Origin: Pseudomonas shahriarae
GTDB taxonomy: Bacteria > Pseudomonadota > Gammaproteobacteria > Pseudomonadales > Pseudomonadaceae
NCBI RefSeq assembly: GCF_014268455.2
Contig: NZ_CP077085.1
Span: forward strand, 3,947,001 to 4,011,000
Reading direction: 5' to 3'
DNA: 64,000 bases
The translations under genes and the position numbers were made by a program. Positions 25,196 through 37,955 of the stretch are shown here, piece by piece; the stretch's first letter is position 1; each line of letters opens with the position of its first letter. The notes under the pieces are model-generated. The model was not told the origin of the DNA. It worked only from the letters and a program-made list of their open reading frames with translations, and did not search any database.

Positions 25196-26551
25196 TCACA
25201 CCAACCGCTTAATCTGCTTATGCCGCCACACCAACCGGTAATACGCCGTCTGCAACCCCAGCATCACCAGGTAAGTCACCGGAAACGCCATCCACACCCC
25301 TTCCAGGCCAAAGCGTGCATTGAGCAGGTACGCCACCGGCAGTTCCACGCCCAGCACGCAGAAGATCGAGATCGCCACCGGCATCAGCACCACGCCACTG
25401 GCGCGCATGATGCCGCCAATCACTGCCTGGAAGCCGAACACCAGAATGCTCCAGAGCATGATGTGCAGCAGGTGTTCGGCCTGGACCCGCGCCTGATCAT
25501 CGGTGATGAACAGGCCCAGTAGCCAGTGGGACAAGGCGTAGCCCAGCACGATCAGGCCTCCGGTCAGGCACAGGTTGATCGCAAGCCCGGTGCGCAGGAT
25601 CGGCCCGATGCGTTCCAGGCGCCCGGCGCCAATGGCCTGGGCGCCGAGGATCGAGGCGGTGATGGCGATCGACAGCGCCGGGAACTGCACATAGTTGACG
25701 ATCTGCGTCACCGCGCCATACGCCGCCGTGGCCTGGGAGCCGTGGCCGTTGACCAGCGCCAGGATCACCAGCTCCGACAACGACAGCACCACCATCTGCA
25801 AGCCGGTGGGCAGGCCGATGCGCAGGACTTTGCCGAGGATCGCCCGGTCCAGGCGCAAGGCCGCCAGTAATGCGCGGTCCGGCGCCATCACATGGTTTTT
25901 ATGGCGCAGGCGCAGCACCAGAAACAGCATGGCCACGGCGTTGGCCACCAGGCCGGCATAGGCCGCGCTCTGGATGCCCATGGGCGCCAGCCCCAGCCAG
26001 CCGCGGATCAGGGCCGGGGTCAGCACCAGGCCGACCACCGTTGAAACCATCAGCGCCAGCAACGGCGACACCGTATCGCTCACGCCTCGCAGCAATTGGG
26101 TGTAGAGGATGAACACCAGCAGCAACGGCATGATCAGCATCATCACCTGGGCATAGCCGACGGCGTCGTCCAGCACATCCAGCGGCGTGCCCAGCGCGTG
26201 CATGGCCGGGCGGGCGAACAGGCTGCCGAGCACGGCGGCGAGAACTCCGATCAACGCCCCCAGGGTCAGGGTCGCGCCGGTGATGACCTTGACCAGTGCG
26301 GTTTCCCCCGCGCCCCAGGCCTGGCCGATCAGCACCGAGGCGCCCGCCCCCAGGCCAATCACCAGGGCGATAAAAAAGAACACGATGGGAAACATCCCCG
26401 ACACCGCCGCCAGCGCCTGGGTGCCGAGCATCTGCCCGACATAAATGCCATTGAGGGTGCCGGAAAAACTCTGGAGGAAGTTGGACAGCACCATCGGCGC
26501 AAGAAAGAACAGGTACACCTGCCACAACGGGCGTTGCAAAGGGTTCTGCAT
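25196..26551 (-). CDS. MATE-family efflux transporter
   Basis: A 451-residue inner-membrane exporter of the multidrug and toxin extrusion family (about 12 helices), related to NorM/DinF types. It begins WQVYLFFLAPMVLSNFLQSFSGTLNGIYVGQMLGTQALAAVSGMFP and has a second-half repeat (GLPTGLQMVVLSLSELVILALVNGHGSQATAAYGAVTQI). It would use a cation gradient to expel organic cations. It stands 51 bases before the caspase-like gene on the same strand. Confidence 0.9.
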   Translation of the reverse strand: MQNPLQRPLWQVYLFFLAPMVLSNFLQSFSGTLNGIYVGQMLGTQALAAVSGMFPIVFFFIALVIGLGAGASVLIGQAWGAGETALVKVITGATLTLGALIGVLAAVLGSLFARPAMHALGTPLDVLDDAVGYAQVMMLIMPLLLVFILYTQLLRGVSDTVSPLLALMVSTVVGLVLTPALIRGWLGLAPMGIQSAAYAGLVANAVAMLFLVLRLRHKNHVMAPDRALLAALRLDRAILGKVLRIGLPTGLQMVVLSLSELVILALVNGHGSQATAAYGAVTQIVNYVQFPALSIAITASILGAQAIGAGRLERIGPILRTGLAINLCLTGGLIVLGYALSHWLLGLFITDDQARVQAEHLLHIMLWSILVFGFQAVIGGIMRASGVVLMPVAISIFCVLGVELPVAYLLNARFGLEGVWMAFPVTYLVMLGLQTAYYRLVWRHKQIKRLV

Positions 26552-26637
26552 GAAAAGCGGGGCCTCGGAATGACACAGCGACCGAGGGGTTATAGCGTAT
26601 TGGATCCGATCATGCAGTGTTTTAAACCGCTACCCAC

Positions 26638-30409
<3,772 letters not shown>

Positions 30410-30547
30410 AAAGACCTCGGCATGGGTTGGGTGCTGCGCCGACTTGTACTCCCGGCGCATTGAGGTCTATCTTGGGCCAGCCTTACCCAGGCATCTATCC
30501 ACTTTGCACGACCCACAACGCACCAATAGAGTGCGCACGGATCACCC

Positions 30548-31444
30548 ATGACACAGGCAACAGCTTTGCGCGTACAGGCCTTCACCACCGGTGATGTGGC
30601 CGCCCAATGCAGTGCGACACCCGGTTGGGTACAGCAGTACCAGCAGATGTCCCCGGGACATTTTGCCGGGCAGATCCGCTACCTCGACCTGCAGGGAGTG
30701 CAGGTGTACGAAGAGTGCATGAACACCCGCGTCGAGCAGCACTTCAACGCGCCGCCAGGCGCCCTGGCGTTCTGTTTCGACGGCAGCGACAACGCGCTGT
30801 ACGTGCTCAATGGCGAAAGCCGCAACACCTGGATCACCCCGGAAAACTACCGGGAAGTGGCCGTGGTGTTCGGCCCGCAGTTCGTGCAACGCCATGGCCT
30901 GGATGTGGCCAGGCTCGAAGGCCTGTTCATGGCGCCGTTGACCTGCCAACAGAACGCGCTGTTCAGCCGCTGGCTCAGTGGCACCCTGACGCGCTTGTCC
31001 AGTGAGATCGACCCGATCAGCCGCGACGCCCTCACCCGGCAACTGCTCGACGATTGCCTGTTTATCCTCGACAACGCCTGCGTGTGCCTGGATCGCTACT
31101 CATTGCAGCGCCGCAGTGAAGAACGCCGGCTGATGGCGCGCATCGGCGCGTGGGCGGCGGATGCGCCGGATGAGACCGTCAACCTGCTGCAACTGGCGCA
31201 GATTGCCGGCGTGCCGTTGCGCCAGTTGCAACAGGGCTTCAAGACCTACACCGGGATGAGCCCGGCGCAGTGGTTGCGCCTGCGCCGGTTGAACGGCGCA
31301 CGGCGCGAGTTGTTGAGCTCAACCGAGACCACGGTGGCCGAGGTGGCGATGAATTGGTCGTTCTGGCATCTGGGGCGGTTTTCCAATAGCTACCGCGCGT
31401 TGTTCAAAGAACTGCCCAGCGAAACCCTCAAGCGTCATGGTTGA
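30548..31444 (+). CDS. AraC-family transcriptional regulator
   Basis: A 298-residue regulator. The N-terminal part (residues 1-170) is a cupin-like sensing domain without recognisable detail; the C-terminal HTH_18 domain (about 195-298) includes LLQLAQIAGVPLRQLQQGFKTYTGMSPAQWLRLRRL and EVAMNWSFWHLGRFSNSYRALFKELP. The gene is divergent from the puuA-like gene, separated by 138 bases that must hold both promoters. It probably controls that cluster with a polyamine or related amine as signal. Confidence 0.85.
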   Translation: MTQATALRVQAFTTGDVAAQCSATPGWVQQYQQMSPGHFAGQIRYLDLQGVQVYEECMNTRVEQHFNAPPGALAFCFDGSDNALYVLNGESRNTWITPENYREVAVVFGPQFVQRHGLDVARLEGLFMAPLTCQQNALFSRWLSGTLTRLSSEIDPISRDALTRQLLDDCLFILDNACVCLDRYSLQRRSEERRLMARIGAWAADAPDETVNLLQLAQIAGVPLRQLQQGFKTYTGMSPAQWLRLRRLNGARRELLSSTETTVAEVAMNWSFWHLGRFSNSYRALFKELPSETLKRHG

Positions 31445-31458
31445 TACACGGTCAACCC

Positions 31459-31547
31459 TGTGGGAGCGGGCTTGCTCGCGAAAGCGGTGTGTCAGGCAAT
31501 GAATGTCTGACTGACCCACCGTATTCGCGAGCAAGCCCGCTCCCACA
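31459..31547. repeat. REP-type inverted repeat pair (REPIN)
   Basis: Inverted copies of TGTGGGAGCGGGCTTGCTCG at 31459-31482 and 31524-31547 frame a short spacer between the AraC and acoC genes, which converge here. Same class as the copies at 36871, 47746 and 57932. Confidence 0.9.
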
Positions 31548-31558
31548 TTTGATTGCTA

Positions 31559-32662
31559 TCAGGCTTGAGATTTGAGGAAGAGACTCAGCAACTTATTCAC
31601 TTGCTCCGCCGCCTCCAACTGCACCATATGTCCCTGCCCCGGCAAGACCTCCACCTGGGCCTGCAACCCCTGGGCATGCCGTACCGGGATAATGGCGTCG
31701 TCACTGCCCCAGATCACCAGGCTCGGCTGCTGCCCCACCACCGAACGCAGGTCAAGCATCTGTCGCCCGCCGTCGAACAGCTTGGCATTGAGTTGACGCA
31801 ACGCCTGATCAACCCCCTCCAGGCGCTTGAACTTGAGCATGTCCTCCAGCATCTGCCGCGTGACCAGCGCCGGGTCGCTGAACAGTTGCACCAGCTGCGG
31901 CTTGAGCGCGTTGCGGTTATTGGCCTCGGTGAATCCCTGCAGGTAATCACCGTTGATATCCGCCCCCAGGCCGGCGCTGGCGATCAATACCAGGGAGGCG
32001 ACCCGCTGCGGTGCCTGACGCGCCACCGTCAGCGAAACCAATCCGCCCATGGAGTGCCCGGCCAGGTGCACCCGGTCGAGCTTGAGGTGATCGAGCAAGG
32101 CCAGCACCGCCTGGCTCAATTCCTCAGCATCGCCACTGTGCAAGTGCTTGCCCGACTCGCCATGCCCCGGCAAGTCGAGGGCGATCACTCGGCGCTCGGC
32201 GGCCAGGGCCGGATGGTTGAACAGCCAGTTGTTCAAGTCGCCGCCAAACCCGTGGATCAGCACCAGCGGTAGGCCGCCCTCGCCAAGGTCGAGGTAGCGC
32301 AGCAGGCGCCCGCCCAGCTCGACTTTCTGCGCACTCGGCCCCGACGCCTGCGCCTCGGCGCTGCTGGAGACAAAGCCGGCATTGAAGCTGTCGATCACGC
32401 CGTCGATTTCTGCCTCGGTGGCTTCACCCTCCACCACAATCCCCAGTAATGCACCCACCGGTAAGGTCTCATCGCTCTGCGCCAGCACTCGGCGTAACAC
32501 CCCACTGAACGGCGCCTCGACACTGCTGGAGATCTTGTCGGTCTCCACGTCGAGCACTTCCTCGCCCTTCTCTACCCGGTCGCCCGGCTGCTTGAGCCAG
32601 ACATCGACCCGGCCTTCAGTCATCGACAGCCCCCACTTGGGCATGGTCAAGGTATGGATCAT
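31559..32662 (-). CDS. acoC: acetoin dehydrogenase E2 component (lipoyl domain plus alpha/beta hydrolase)
   Basis: A 367-residue protein with two parts. The N-terminal lipoyl domain (residues 1-80) has Lys43 in DVETDKISSSV as the lipoylation site. The C-terminal alpha/beta hydrolase domain (about 115-365) has the nucleophile Ser204 in GHSMGG, with VLIHGFGGDLNNW and GHMVQL nearby. This fused layout, in place of a classical acyltransferase, is the known AcoC type that transfers the acetyl group from acetoin to CoA. It overlaps the acoB stop by four bases. Confidence 0.92.
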   Translation of the reverse strand: MIHTLTMPKWGLSMTEGRVDVWLKQPGDRVEKGEEVLDVETDKISSSVEAPFSGVLRRVLAQSDETLPVGALLGIVVEGEATEAEIDGVIDSFNAGFVSSSAEAQASGPSAQKVELGGRLLRYLDLGEGGLPLVLIHGFGGDLNNWLFNHPALAAERRVIALDLPGHGESGKHLHSGDAEELSQAVLALLDHLKLDRVHLAGHSMGGLVSLTVARQAPQRVASLVLIASAGLGADINGDYLQGFTEANNRNALKPQLVQLFSDPALVTRQMLEDMLKFKRLEGVDQALRQLNAKLFDGGRQMLDLRSVVGQQPSLVIWGSDDAIIPVRHAQGLQAQVEVLPGQGHMVQLEAAEQVNKLLSLFLKSQA

Positions 32663-33678
32663 GCCGCAGTCCTCTTGTCAGCGATCTTGCGCACCGCGGC
32701 CTCGATCTTCGCCGCGTCGGGGATGTACAGGTCCTCCAGGGCATCGGAAAACGGCACCGGCGTATGCGGCGCGGTGACCATCTCAATCGGCGCACGCAGG
32801 AAGGAAAACCCACGCTGGGCCACCAGGGCGCTGATATCCGTGGCAATCGAGCAGCGTGGGTTGGACTCGTCGATCACCACCAGGCGCCCGGTTTTTTCCA
32901 CGCTTTCAAGGATGCTGTCTTCATCCAGCGGGCTGGTGGTGCGCAGGTCCAGCACTTCGCAGTCGATACCCTGGCGCGCCAGGTTGGCCGCAGCTTCCAG
33001 GGCCACATGCACCATGCGCCCGTAGGTCACCAGGGTCACGTCGTTGCCTTCGCGCACAAAGTTGGCCTCGCCAAAGGGCACGGTATACAGCTCCTCCGGT
33101 ACTTCGCCTTGCAGGCTATAGAGCATCTTGTGCTCAAGGAAAATCACCGGGTCGTTGTCGCGGATCGCCTGGATCAGCATGCCCTTGGCGTCATAGGGCG
33201 TGGCCGGGCACACCACCTTCAGGCCGGGGATGTGCGTCCACATCGAGGTGAGCATCTGCGAATGCTGGGCCGCAGCGCGCAGGCCGGCGCCGTACATGGC
33301 GCGCACCACCAGGGGCGTGGTGGTCTTGCCACCGAACATGTAGCGAAACTTGGCGGCCTGGTTGAGCAACTGGTCGAGGCAGCAGCCAATAAAGTCGACG
33401 AACATCAACTCGCACACCGGGCGCATGCCCCGGGTGGCGGCGCCGACGGCCATGCCCACGTAACCGACTTCGGACAGCGGCGCATCCAGCACGCGGTCAG
33501 GGAACTCCGGGTACAGGCCCTTGGTGACGCCCAGCACGCCGCCCCAGGCATCCTGCTCGCCAGGGGCCCCGGTGCCGCCGGACACATCCTGGCCGATGAT
33601 AAAGACGCTCTGGTCGCGGCGCATTTCCTGGGCCAGGGCTTCGTTGATTGCCTGCTGATAACTGATTTTACGAGCCAT
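32659..33678 (-). CDS. acoB: acetoin dehydrogenase E1 beta subunit
   Basis: A 339-residue thiamine diphosphate-dependent dehydrogenase beta subunit (ISYQQAINEALAQEMRRDQSVFIIGQDV, FPDRVLDAPLSEVGYVGMAVGAA, RAMYGAGLRAAAQHSQML). With AcoA it cleaves acetoin to acetaldehyde and an acetyl group. ATG at 33678 is preceded by GGAGAG; the open frame extends further upstream as non-conserved sequence. It is 23 bases after acoA and overlaps acoC by four. Confidence 0.95.
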   Translation of the reverse strand: MARKISYQQAINEALAQEMRRDQSVFIIGQDVSGGTGAPGEQDAWGGVLGVTKGLYPEFPDRVLDAPLSEVGYVGMAVGAATRGMRPVCELMFVDFIGCCLDQLLNQAAKFRYMFGGKTTTPLVVRAMYGAGLRAAAQHSQMLTSMWTHIPGLKVVCPATPYDAKGMLIQAIRDNDPVIFLEHKMLYSLQGEVPEELYTVPFGEANFVREGNDVTLVTYGRMVHVALEAAANLARQGIDCEVLDLRTTSPLDEDSILESVEKTGRLVVIDESNPRCSIATDISALVAQRGFSFLRAPIEMVTAPHTPVPFSDALEDLYIPDAAKIEAAVRKIADKRTAA

Positions 33679-33701
33679 GAAATTCTCTCCGGGTCTTGTT
33701 G

Positions 33702-34682
33702 TTATGAGCGGTAGGCGACGTAGACATCGCTGAGCAGGTCGGCGGCCTGGGGCTTGGGATCGGACTTGGCCAGGCGCACGGCGTCGTCGATCAACTGCGC
33801 GACTTCGGCGTCGATGCGCTCGAACTGCGCCGCCTGCAACCAGCCTTCGGCACTGCAGCGCTGGCGAAACAGCGCCAGGCAATCCTGGGTTTCGCGCAGG
33901 TTTTTCACTTCATCGCGGCCGCGATAGGTTTGCGCATCGCCCTCAAAGTGGCCGTAGAAGCGGTGCAGCTTGACCTCGACCAGGGTCGGCCCCTCGCCCT
34001 GGCGCGCCCGCGCCACCGCCACGCCCAGCGCTGCGTGGACGGCAAAGAAATCATTGCCATCGACAATCACCCCCGGCATGCCAAAACCCACGGCGCGCTC
34101 GGCAATGTCCTTGCACGCCACCGACCAGCCGGAACCGGTGGCTTCGGCATAACCATTGTTTTCGGCGACGAACAGGCACGGCAGTTTCATGATCGCGGCC
34201 AGGTTCATCGCCTCGAACACCGCGCCCTCGTTGGAACCGCCGTCGCCAAAAAACGCCACGGCCACGCCCTGGCTGCCCTTGAGCTTGGACGCCAGGGCCG
34301 CACCGGCCGCCAGCGGCGCACCGGCGCCAACAATGCCGTTGGCGCCGAGCATGCCCTTCTCCTGGTCGGCAATGTGCATGGAGCCCCCCTTGCCACCGCA
34401 TACCCCGGTTTTCTTGCCGTAGATCTCGGCCATCATGCCGAACACATCCACGCCCTTGGCGATGCAATGGCCGTGGCCACGGTGGTTGGAGGCGATGCAA
34501 TCTTCATCGTTGAGGTGGGCCATGACCCCGGCGGCGCAGGCCTCCTGGCCGGCATACAGGTGCACGAACCCGGGGATCTCGCCGGTGGCGAATTCCACAT
34601 GCAGGCGTTCTTCGAAATCACGGATGGTGCGCATCACGGTGTAGGCATGCAGCAGTTGATCGGTGGACAGGTGAGTGGACAT
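33702..34682 (-). CDS. acoA: acetoin dehydrogenase E1 alpha subunit
   Basis: A 326-residue thiamine diphosphate-binding subunit. It has the ThDP motif FFGDGGSNEGAVFEAMNLAAIMKLPCLFVAENNGYA (GDG start, NN end) and the conserved HRGHGHCIAKGVD and KGGSMHIAD segments. First gene of acoABC. ATG at 34682 follows GGAG; the frame is open for another 50 codons upstream but this is outside the conserved protein. The sigma-54 promoter and AcoR sites lie directly upstream. Confidence 0.95.
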   Translation of the reverse strand: MSTHLSTDQLLHAYTVMRTIRDFEERLHVEFATGEIPGFVHLYAGQEACAAGVMAHLNDEDCIASNHRGHGHCIAKGVDVFGMMAEIYGKKTGVCGGKGGSMHIADQEKGMLGANGIVGAGAPLAAGAALASKLKGSQGVAVAFFGDGGSNEGAVFEAMNLAAIMKLPCLFVAENNGYAEATGSGWSVACKDIAERAVGFGMPGVIVDGNDFFAVHAALGVAVARARQGEGPTLVEVKLHRFYGHFEGDAQTYRGRDEVKNLRETQDCLALFRQRCSAEGWLQAAQFERIDAEVAQLIDDAVRLAKSDPKPQAADLLSDVYVAYRS

Positions 34683-34745
34683 CTTGTTGTTCTCCAGGTT
34701 GTCTCGACACACAAAAGGCTGGCTGTGGCCAGCTGCAACCTGTTC

Positions 34746-34762
34746 AGCACAGCCTGTGCCAA
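34746..34762 (-). promoter_or_regulatory. sigma-54 promoter of acoABC
   Basis: On the minus strand TTGGCACAGGCTGTGCT has the GG and GC of a -24/-12 promoter exactly ten bases apart (TGGCAC, then GTGC in place of TTGC). It lies 64 bases before the acoA ATG. AcoR, encoded divergently, is a sigma-54 activator, so the promoter type fits. Confidence 0.7.
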
Positions 34763-34839
34763 GGCCCGCTAAAACCTGGCAAAGCGTTGACCCAGAGCAG
34801 TGCCGTGCGGTTGTGCCGGTGCGGCATGCCACCGCACAA

Positions 34840-34899
34840 TGAGACGGCGCATTGCAGCGTGCAGGTTGCGTCTCAGGCAGGATGAGACGCTGCGTCTCA
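34840..34899. promoter_or_regulatory. predicted AcoR operator region (TGAGACG/CGTCTCA sites)
   Basis: A 17-base palindrome TGAGACGCTGCGTCTCA at 34883-34899, plus a wider-spaced pair of the same half-sites (TGAGACG 34840-34846 and CGTCTCA 34869-34875). They sit about 80-140 bases upstream of the acoA -24 element, where a sigma-54 enhancer protein binds. The rest of the 309-base acoA-acoR intergenic region (34683-34991) holds no gene. The same palindrome recurs at 37851. Confidence 0.6.
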
Positions 34900-34991
34900 A
34901 GGCGGGCAGTTGGTCAGGCCGCCCTTGTCCCCCTGCGCCCCTGGGCGCTTAATGGCGGGCATAACAACAAAGATCGAGAACCGGAGGCCTT

Positions 34992-36854
34992 ATGCTCGCC
35001 GCGAACTCCAGAGAGCACGTCGACTGCGTCAGTCGTGTGGTCCGCAATGCCGAGCGCCTGCCCCAGGCGCCGGTGCCGTCGCTGATTTTCGATTCATGGC
35101 GCCGCTCCATGGAGCAGCACCACCTCGATCCCGGCTCGCTGCAGGGGCCACGGATCCTCACCGAGCCGCTGCTCAAGGAATGCCGCGAACGTGCCGAACT
35201 GTTCATGCGCATTGCCAGCGAGCAAGTCAGCCAGTTGCACCACCGCGTGCGCCACGCCGACTACTGCGTGATGCTCACCGATGCCCAGGGCCAGACCATC
35301 GACCACCGGGTAGACGCGGCCATCCGCAGCGACTGTCGCAAGGCCGGCCTGTACCTGGGTACCTGCTGGTCGGAAGCCGAAGAAGGCACCTGCGGCGTGG
35401 CCACGGTGCTGACCAGCCAGGCGGCGGTGACGGTGCACAAGCGCGATCACTTCCGCGCCGCCTTTATCAACCTGACCTGCTCCGCCGCACCGATCTTCGA
35501 CCCCCAGGGCAACCTGCTGGGGGTGATGGACGCCTCGGCGCTGCAATCCCCGGATGACCGCCGCAGCCAGCACCTGGTGCGGCAGATGGTGGCGCAGAGC
35601 GCCCAGGCCATCGAAAACGCCTTCTTCATGCACAGCGCTGCGCGGCACTGGGTACTGCAGGCCCACAGCACCCCGGGTTATGTCGACAGCCAACCCGACC
35701 TGCTGCTGGCCTGGGACCAGGACGGACGCCTGCAAGCCTTGAACAGCAAGGCACGCCAGGCACTGCGCCGGCGTTTTGGCCAGGTGCCGGTGCATATCGG
35801 CGAGGTGTTCGACCTCGATGCCCTACGCGCGGTGACCGATCAATCGGTCCAGCAACTGCAGTGGCGCGGCGAAGCCGGGATACTCCATGTGCGACTCAAC
35901 ACGCCGCAACGCCAACCGGCGCGGGTGACGCCCAACCCCCAGGTCGACCACCGGGTGGAAGAACACCTGCGCCTGGCGGTGCGCGTCAAGGACCGCAACC
36001 TGCCGGTGCTGGTGCAGGGTGAAACCGGGGCTGGCAAGGAAGTCTTTGCCCGCCAACTGCACGCCCGCAGCGCACGCCGCGACGCACCATTCGTGGCGGT
36101 GAACTGTGCGGCGATCCCGGAAAACCTGATCGAAAGCGAGCTGTTCGGCTACGTCGCCGGGGCCTTTACCGGCGCGTCCAGCAAGGGCATGACCGGGCTG
36201 TTGCAGCAGGCCCATGGCGGCACGCTGTTCCTCGATGAAATCGGCGATATGCCCCTGGCCCTGCAGACCCGCTTGCTGCGGGTGATGGCCGAAGGTGAAG
36301 TGGCGCCGCTGGGTGCGGCGAAAACCCGCGCGGTGGATATTCAGGTGATCTGCGCCAGCCACCGTGACCTGGCGAGCCTGGTCAGTGAGGGGCGTTTCCG
36401 TGAAGATCTGTACTTTCGCCTGGGCTGCGCCCGCGTCACCCTGCCGCCCCTGCGCGAGCGCACCGACAAACTGGCCTTGATCAACCGGCTGCTGGAGCAG
36501 GAAGCGCGCAGCAGCGGGGTCACGGTCGGCATCGGCCAGGCCGCGCTGGAGCGGCTGCTGGGCTATGCCTGGCCGGGTAATGTGCGGCAACTGCGCCATG
36601 TGCTGGCGTATGCCTGTGCGGTGTGTGACGGCGGCACGATCCAGTTGGCGGACTTGCCGCTGGAGGTGCGTGGTGAACGGCTGGAGGTCGAGGTCGAGCA
36701 AAGTATGAGCCCGGAGCGGCAGGTGCTGCTGGATGCTTTGGTACGCCATCGCTGGAAGCCATTGCCGGCGGCGCAGGCGCTGGGGATTTCCCGCGCGACC
36801 CTGTATCGCCGGGTCAAGCAGTTGGGCATTGATATGCCGGGTAAACACCCCTGA
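34992..36854 (+). CDS. acoR: sigma-54-dependent activator of acetoin catabolism AcoR
   Basis: A 620-residue enhancer-binding protein. A GAF-like sensor domain (about 60-200; [40 protein letters not shown]), an AAA+ domain (about 320-545) with Walker A GETGAGKE, the sigma-54-contact loop GAFTGA, and a Fis-type helix-turn-helix at the C-terminus ([21 protein letters not shown]). It activates acoABC when acetoin is present, from the operators described above. Divergent from acoA. Confidence 0.93.
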   Translation: MLAANSREHVDCVSRVVRNAERLPQAPVPSLIFDSWRRSMEQHHLDPGSLQGPRILTEPLLKECRERAELFMRIASEQVSQLHHRVRHADYCVMLTDAQGQTIDHRVDAAIRSDCRKAGLYLGTCWSEAEEGTCGVATVLTSQAAVTVHKRDHFRAAFINLTCSAAPIFDPQGNLLGVMDASALQSPDDRRSQHLVRQMVAQSAQAIENAFFMHSAARHWVLQAHSTPGYVDSQPDLLLAWDQDGRLQALNSKARQALRRRFGQVPVHIGEVFDLDALRAVTDQSVQQLQWRGEAGILHVRLNTPQRQPARVTPNPQVDHRVEEHLRLAVRVKDRNLPVLVQGETGAGKEVFARQLHARSARRDAPFVAVNCAAIPENLIESELFGYVAGAFTGASSKGMTGLLQQAHGGTLFLDEIGDMPLALQTRLLRVMAEGEVAPLGAAKTRAVDIQVICASHRDLASLVSEGRFREDLYFRLGCARVTLPPLRERTDKLALINRLLEQEARSSGVTVGIGQAALERLLGYAWPGNVRQLRHVLAYACAVCDGGTIQLADLPLEVRGERLEVEVEQSMSPERQVLLDALVRHRWKPLPAAQALGISRATLYRRVKQLGIDMPGKHP

Positions 36855-36870
36855 CACAATGCAGTCCAAA

Positions 36871-36959
36871 TGTGGGAGCGGGCTTGCTCGCGAAAGCGGT
36901 GTATCAGTAACACGTAAGCTACCTGACACACCGCTTTCGCGAGCAAGCCCGCTCCCACA
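36871..36959. repeat. REP-type inverted repeat pair (REPIN)
   Basis: Inverted copies of the TGTGGGAGCGGGCTTGCTCG element with a longer complementary stretch (CGCGAAAGCGGTGT against ACACCGCTTTCGCG). Placed between the convergent acoR and reductase genes. Confidence 0.9.
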
Positions 36960-36983
36960 TTTTTACCGAGTCGAGTCTGGGGT

Positions 36984-37763
36984 TTAGCGGTAGACGAGGC
37001 CACCGTCGATCAGCGGCGCCTGGCCGGTCATGTAGTCCGAATCCGGGCCGGCCAGGTAGGCCACCAGGCCCGCCACATCCTCCGGTGTTTCTGCACGGCC
37101 CAGGGCAATGCCATCCACGTACTTCTTATACGTTGCCCCCACTTGCGCGCCGGTAATCTCGGCCATGCGCTTGTCGATTTCGACCCACATATCGGTGCCC
37201 ACCACGCCTGGGCAATAGGCATTCACCGTCACCCCGGCGCTTGCCAGTTCCTTGGCCGCTGCCTGGGTCAGGGCACGCACGGCAAACTTGGTCGCCGAGT
37301 ACACCCCCAGCAGTGCAAAGCCTTCGTGCCCGGCAATCGAGCAGGCATTGATGATCTTGCCCTTCTGTTTGAGCGCCTTGAACTTATTGCCCGCCGCCTG
37401 GATGCCCCACAACACGCCCTGTACGTTGATACCCAGAGTGCGTTCGACCTGTTCCGGGGTCACGTCCAGCAGCGAATCAATCTGCGCCACCCCGGCGTTA
37501 TTGACGATGATGTCAAAGCCACCCAGGGTCTGGTGCGCATGCTCGACCGCCGCGACCACCTGCTCGCGCTTGGACACGTCGGCGGTAAACACCGAGGCCT
37601 TGCGCCCGAGTGCCACGACCTCGGCCGCCACGGCTTCGAGCTTGGCGCTATTGATATCGACCAGGGCGATATCCGCCCCGTCCCGCGCCAGGCGCAGGGC
37701 GATGGCCCGGCCAATGCCCTGCCCGGCGCCGGTCACCAGTGCAACTTTTCCAGCGATACCCAT
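36984..37763 (-). CDS. budC: acetoin/diacetyl reductase (short-chain dehydrogenase)
   Basis: A 259-residue short-chain dehydrogenase/reductase, the usual length for acetoin (diacetyl) reductase or 2,3-butanediol dehydrogenase. Cofactor motif TGAGQGIG at residues 11-18; catalytic Ser142, Tyr155 and Lys159 (CSIAGHEG, YSATK). It would interconvert diacetyl, acetoin and butanediol with NAD(H), feeding the Aco pathway. ATG at 37763 follows AGGAG. A copy of the predicted AcoR palindrome lies 88 bases upstream of the start, so it may share AcoR control, although I see no clear -24/-12 promoter. Confidence 0.85.
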   Translation of the reverse strand: MGIAGKVALVTGAGQGIGRAIALRLARDGADIALVDINSAKLEAVAAEVVALGRKASVFTADVSKREQVVAAVEHAHQTLGGFDIIVNNAGVAQIDSLLDVTPEQVERTLGINVQGVLWGIQAAGNKFKALKQKGKIINACSIAGHEGFALLGVYSATKFAVRALTQAAAKELASAGVTVNAYCPGVVGTDMWVEIDKRMAEITGAQVGATYKKYVDGIALGRAETPEDVAGLVAYLAGPDSDYMTGQAPLIDGGLVYR

Positions 37764-37850
37764 GATGATCTCCTGCAACGATAAGCGAAGCCTTGTCTAT
37801 CGCAGGTGCGGGGTCACGCTGTCGAGGCCCGGATGAATTGGCGCAGGGCT

Positions 37851-37867
37851 TGAGACGCAACGTCTCA
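37851..37867. promoter_or_regulatory. second predicted AcoR operator
   Basis: TGAGACGCAACGTCTCA, a 17-base palindrome with the same TGAGACG-N3-CGTCTCA form as the site upstream of acoA, extended by CT/AG on either side. It lies in the intergenic region (37764-37955) between the acetoin reductase and a divergent TonB receptor gene. Confidence 0.6.
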
Positions 37868-37955
37868 AGTAGCCGGGCTGAGGCGAGTACTTGTAAAGAC
37901 GCGCACTTATGCCTAGCTTATGCGCCCCCGCCCCGCGCTTTAAGGCCTTGCCCCC

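Noticed and set aside
31459..31547. Repeated hairpins as a CRISPR array or insertion sequence
   Set aside because: The copies are dispersed inverted pairs of a known REP type, each between genes, with no regular spacers and no transposase.
37764..37850. Sigma-54 promoter for the acetoin reductase gene
   Set aside because: No GG-N10-GC pair with TGGCAC-like flanks was found on the minus strand, although the AcoR-like palindrome suggests one could exist.
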